A stretch of DNA of 64,000 nucleotides, from NCBI GenBank assembly GCA_964020155.1, contig OZ026546.1:8672157-8736156 (forward strand), read 5' to 3'. Origin of the DNA: Chondrilla cf. caribensis (lineage: Eukaryota; Porifera; Demospongiae; Chondrillida; Chondrillidae). Positions 60,554 through 64,000 of the stretch are shown piece after piece. Position 1 is the stretch's first letter, and each line of letters starts with the position of its first letter. A model generated the notes under the pieces. The model was not told where the DNA came from. It did not search any database and was given only the letters and a program-made list of their open reading frames with translations. A program made the translations under genes and the position numbers.

Positions 60554-60815
60554 TTGTTCCTAACACCCACATAAAATGCATCAAGATATTTGTAACCAGT
60601 CCATAACCTGCAGTTCTAGGTAAATTATGAGTGCTAAAAGTTTTGGAAAGATTGGATCAGTGTTAGAGCCAAAAAATGCTTATCAGTTTTTCCTTATTTT
60701 AGAAACCACAAGTAAAATAAAAAAGATTATTTTAGATGTTCAACTGCTGGAATTCCTGCAAGGGGTATTGAGAATTGTGAATCGACAGCGGCTAGCTTTA
60801 TCAGCATTATAGTGT
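60554..60815. other. Unassigned subtelomeric stretch
   Basis: AT-rich, with one 61-aa frame (60627-60812) lacking any family resemblance. I see nothing else. Confidence 0.5.
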
Positions 60816-61052
60816 TAAGTAGAGAGGGCGGGGCTGCTAGGGTTAGACTTAGCGGCATGAGAGGGTAAAGTAGAGAGGGCGGGGCTGCTAGGGTTAGACT
60901 TAGCGGCATGAGAGGGTAAAGTAGAGAGGGCGGGGCTGCTAGGGTTAGACTTAGCGGCATGAGAGGGTAAAGTAGAGAGGGCGGGGCTGCTAGGGTTAGA
61001 CTTAGCGGCATGAGAGGGTAAAGTAGAGAGGGCGGGGCTGCTAGGGTTAGAC
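60816..61052 (+). repeat. 51-bp telomere-proximal repeat
   Basis: About 4.6 copies of a 51-bp unit (GTAAAGTAGAGAGGGCGGGG + CTGCTAGGGTTAGACTTAGC + GGCATGAGAGG). Each unit contains TAGGGTTAG, a fragment of the telomeric repeat. Confidence 0.95.
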
Positions 61053-61058
61053 TTAGAC

Positions 61059-61118
61059 TTAGGGTTAGGGTTAGGGTTAGGGTTAGGGTTAGGGTTAGGG
61101 TTAGGGTTAGGGTTAGGG

Positions 61119-61159
<41 letters not shown>

Positions 61160-62919
61160 GGTTAGGGTTAGGGTTAGGGTTAGGGTTAGGGTTAGGGTTA
61201 GGGTTAGGGTTAGGGTTAGGGTTAGGGTTAGGGTTAGGGTTAGGGTTAGGGTTAGGGTTAGGGTTAGGGTTAGGGTTAGGGTTAGGGTTAGGGTTAGGGT
61301 TAGGGTTAGGGTTAGGGTTAGGGTTAGGGTTAGGGTTAGGGTTAGGGTTAGGGTTAGGGTTAGGGTTAGGGTTAGGGTTAGGGTTAGGGTTAGGGTTAGG
61401 GTTAGGGTTAGGGTTAGGGTTAGGGTTAGGGTTAGGGTTAGGGTTAGGGTTAGGGTTAGGGTTAGGGTTAGGGTTAGGGTTAGGGTTAGGGTTAGGGTTA
61501 GGGTTAGGGTTAGGGTTAGGGTTAGGGTTAGGGTTAGGGTTAGGGTTAGGGTTAGGGTTAGGGTTAGGGTTAGGGTTAGGGTTAGGGTTAGGGTTAGGGT
61601 TAGGGTTAGGGTTAGGGTTAGGGTTAGGGTTAGGGTTAGGGTTAGGGTTAGGGTTAGGGTTAGGGTTAGGGTTAGGGTTAGGGTTAGGGTTAGGGTTAGG
61701 GTTAGGGTTAGGGTTAGGGTTAGGGTTAGGGTTAGGGTTAGGGTTAGGGTTAGGGTTAGGGTTAGGGTTAGGGTTAGGGTTAGGGTTAGGGTTAGGGTTA
61801 GGGTTAGGGTTAGGGTTAGGGTTAGGGTTAGGGTTAGGGTTAGGGTTAGGGTTAGGGTTAGGGTTAGGGTTAGGGTTAGGGTTAGGGTTAGGGTTAGGGT
61901 TAGGGTTAGGGTTAGGGTTAGGGTTAGGGTTAGGGTTAGGGTTAGGGTTAGGGTTAGGGTTAGGGTTAGGGTTAGGGTTAGGGTTAGGGTTAGGGTTAGG
62001 GTTAGGGTTAGGGTTAGGGTTAGGGTTAGGGTTAGGGTTAGGGTTAGGGTTAGGGTTAGGGTTAGGGTTAGGGTTAGGGTTAGGGTTAGGGTTAGGGTTA
62101 GGGTTAGGGTTAGGGTTAGGGTTAGGGTTAGGGTTAGGGTTAGGGTTAGGGTTAGGGTTAGGGTTAGGGTTAGGGTTAGGGTTAGGGTTAGGGTTAGGGT
62201 TAGGGTTAGGGTTAGGGTTAGGGTTAGGGTTAGGGTTAGGGTTAGGGTTAGGGTTAGGGTTAGGGTTAGGGTTAGGGTTAGGGTTAGGGTTAGGGTTAGG
62301 GTTAGGGTTAGGGTTAGGGTTAGGGTTAGGGTTAGGGTTAGGGTTAGGGTTAGGGTTAGGGTTAGGGTTAGGGTTAGGGTTAGGGTTAGGGTTAGGGTTA
62401 GGGTTAGGGTTAGGGTTAGGGTTAGGGTTAGGGTTAGGGTTAGGGTTAGGGTTAGGGTTAGGGTTAGGGTTAGGGTTAGGGTTAGGGTTAGGGTTAGGGT
62501 TAGGGTTAGGGTTAGGGTTAGGGTTAGGGTTAGGGTTAGGGTTAGGGTTAGGGTTAGGGTTAGGGTTAGGGTTAGGGTTAGGGTTAGGGTTAGGGTTAGG
62601 GTTAGGGTTAGGGTTAGGGTTAGGGTTAGGGTTAGGGTTAGGGTTAGGGTTAGGGTTAGGGTTAGGGTTAGGGTTAGGGTTAGGGTTAGGGTTAGGGTTA
62701 GGGTTAGGGTTAGGGTTAGGGTTAGGGTTAGGGTTAGGGTTAGGGTTAGGGTTAGGGTTAGGGTTAGGGTTAGGGTTAGGGTTAGGGTTAGGGTTAGGGT
62801 TAGGGTTAGGGTTAGGGTTAGGGTTAGGGTTAGGGTTAGGGTTAGGGTTAGGGTTAGGGTTAGGGTTAGGGTTAGGGTTAGGGTTAGGGTTAGGGTTAGG
62901 GTTAGGGTTAGGGTTAGGG

Positions 62920-62960
<41 letters not shown>

Positions 62961-62964
62961 GGTT
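61059..62964 (+). repeat. Telomere (TTAGGG)n, ~1.9 kb
   Basis: About 317 TTAGGG repeats, G-rich strand running 5' to 3' to the right, as expected at the right-hand end of a chromosome. The array is almost perfect, with extra-T variants (GGGTTTAGGG) near 61135 and 62937. Confidence 0.98.
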
Positions 62965-64000
62965 CGTGGCCGCCGCGCTGGACGCGCGGGGGATGGAGTA
63001 CGAGCCGCTTGCGAACGAGGGGGCGTTCTACGGTCCGAAGATTGATTTTTTCGTGGCCGACGCTATCGGGCGGGAGTGGCAGCTGGGGACGGTGCAGCTT
63101 GACTACAATATGCCTGAGCGGTTCGATCTGGAGTACGTCGATGGGGAGGGGGCTCGTCAGCGTCCGGTTGTTATTCACCGGGCGATGCTTGGGAGCCTGG
63201 AGCGGTTTCTGGGGGTGGCGATCGAGCATTTCGGTGGGGCGTTCCCGACGTGGCTGGCGCCGGTGCAGGCGGAGATTATTCCTATTGCCGATCGGCATAA
63301 TGCGTACGCGGAGCGGGTTCGGGGGGAGCTGGAGGGCTGGGGGGTTCGTGTGCACGTTGACGATCGCGGCGAGCGGATGAACGCGAAGACTCGTGATGCG
63401 GAGAATATGCAAGTCCCCGTCATGCTCCTGGTTGGCGATAAGGAAGAGGCAGAGGAGAGGGTGGCAATGCGGCTGCGCTCCGGCGAGCGATGGCCGATGT
63501 CGATAGACAAGGCAGGCGAGATCATCTCCTTCCGTGAGCCTTACCGCATCAGCGAGCGACTGTTCCTGTATGACTGGCATCGCCCGGATGACCGGCATTA
63601 CGAGTGGCCCGAGGGGTATGGCATACGAATCGACCTCGCTCGGGCGTTCGGGACGGGACGACACCCGACCACGAAACGGACACTCGAGCTCTTGGATGGG
63701 CGCATAGAAGCGGGCAAATCGGCGCTGGATGTCGGCTCCGGTTCGGGAATCCTGAGTATTGCCGCCGCCAAACTCGGCGCGGGGAGGGTCGACGCGTACG
63801 AGAAGGACAGGGCGGCGTTTGAGGCTGGTCGTAAGAATCTGCGCAGGAATGACGTATCCGGGCGGGTGAATCTCCACAAGGCGGAGTGGCCCGCAGGGGA
63901 TGTTTCTTCGGAGTGGGACATTATTCTCGCTAACCTTGATGATGACAAGGAACTCGCGAGGATTGCTCCCGACTTGCGTCGCGCCCTCGGCCCTGGGGGC
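62965..64000 (+). CDS. Bacterial ThrRS C-terminal region fused to PrmA-like methyltransferase, partial both ends
   Basis: One stop-free frame from 62963 to the end (346 codons). The first ~185 residues are the threonyl-tRNA synthetase catalytic end and anticodon-binding domain: NEGAFYGPKIDFFV, WQLGTVQLDYNMPERFDLEY, HRAMLGSLERFLG, FPTWLAPVQAEIIPIADRH, RGERMNAKTRDAE and VPVMLLVGDKE. From about codon 195 it reads as a class I SAM methyltransferase of the ribosomal protein L11 (PrmA) type: ISERLFLYDWHRPD, ARAFGTGRHPTTKRTLELLD, motif I LDVGSGSGILSIAAAKLGAG, ILANLDDD. Codon choice shifts near 63410 (GGG glycines before, more GGC after). It could be a true fusion protein or two joined bacterial fragments. 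No introns and high GC separate it from everything to its left. It belongs to a bacterium (symbiont or contaminant). Confidence 0.85.

Noticed and set aside
62957..63877. 306-aa antisense frame in the bacterial segment
   Set aside because: A GC-rich shadow frame; the plus frame carries unmistakable ThrRS and methyltransferase motifs.
62965..64000. Horizontal transfer of bacterial genes into the host
   Set aside because: Position beyond a terminal telomere, no introns and truncated ends favour a chimeric join; not excluded without reads.

Overview
The first 62.96 kb are eukaryotic and almost certainly from an early-branching animal, most likely a sponge. The evidence is short introns (many 50-80 bp), intergenic gaps often below 300 bp, an animal gene set (SID1 family, KAT7, INTS10, dysbindin, DYRK1, DNMT3, animal haem peroxidase) and TTAGGG telomeric repeats. 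The last ~1.04 kb are GC-rich bacterial coding sequence joined directly to the telomere array. The clade is an inference; the sequence alone does not name a species.

Gene-rich arm (1-41.7 kb). In order: SID1-family transmembrane protein (+, 5' end outside the window), KAT7/HBO1 acetyltransferase (-), animal haem peroxidase (+), UBA52 ubiquitin-L40 fusion (+), INTS10 (-), PP2A scaffold subunit A (-), dysbindin (-), RBM7-like RNA-binding protein (+), PRA1/RABAC1 (-), DYRK1 kinase (-), fibrillarin (+), eIF3f (-), NDUFS2 (-) and DNMT3 (+). I rebuilt exons by following reading phase across GT-AG junctions. Nearly all models close in frame at close to the expected family length (UBA52 128 aa, PP2A-A 588 aa). 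The genes are mostly housekeeping functions and do not form one pathway. The fibrillarin gene appears to carry a box C/D snoRNA in an intron, so a gene for the snoRNP methyltransferase also encodes one of its guides.

Introns hold many unrelated minisatellites and (GT)n arrays. The GT arrays lie on the sense strand and close to 5' splice sites in 11 of 12 cases.

Subtelomere (41.7-62.96 kb). A decayed gene zone contains two direct copies of a ~1.1-1.2 kb element with a tRNA-like segment. They bracket a cysteine-synthase-like gene with no visible start and with frame faults, and a RHEB remnant follows. Next come a ~187-bp tandem repeat, ~10.5 kb of a ~348/359-bp satellite whose units carry a strong hairpin, a nested inverted-repeat (foldback) element, a 51-bp repeat and ~1.9 kb of telomere reading outward.

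End of window (62,965-64,000). One open frame joins the C-terminal part of a threonyl-tRNA synthetase to a PrmA-like methyltransferase. The telomere-bacterium join is best read as a chimeric assembly until reads prove otherwise.
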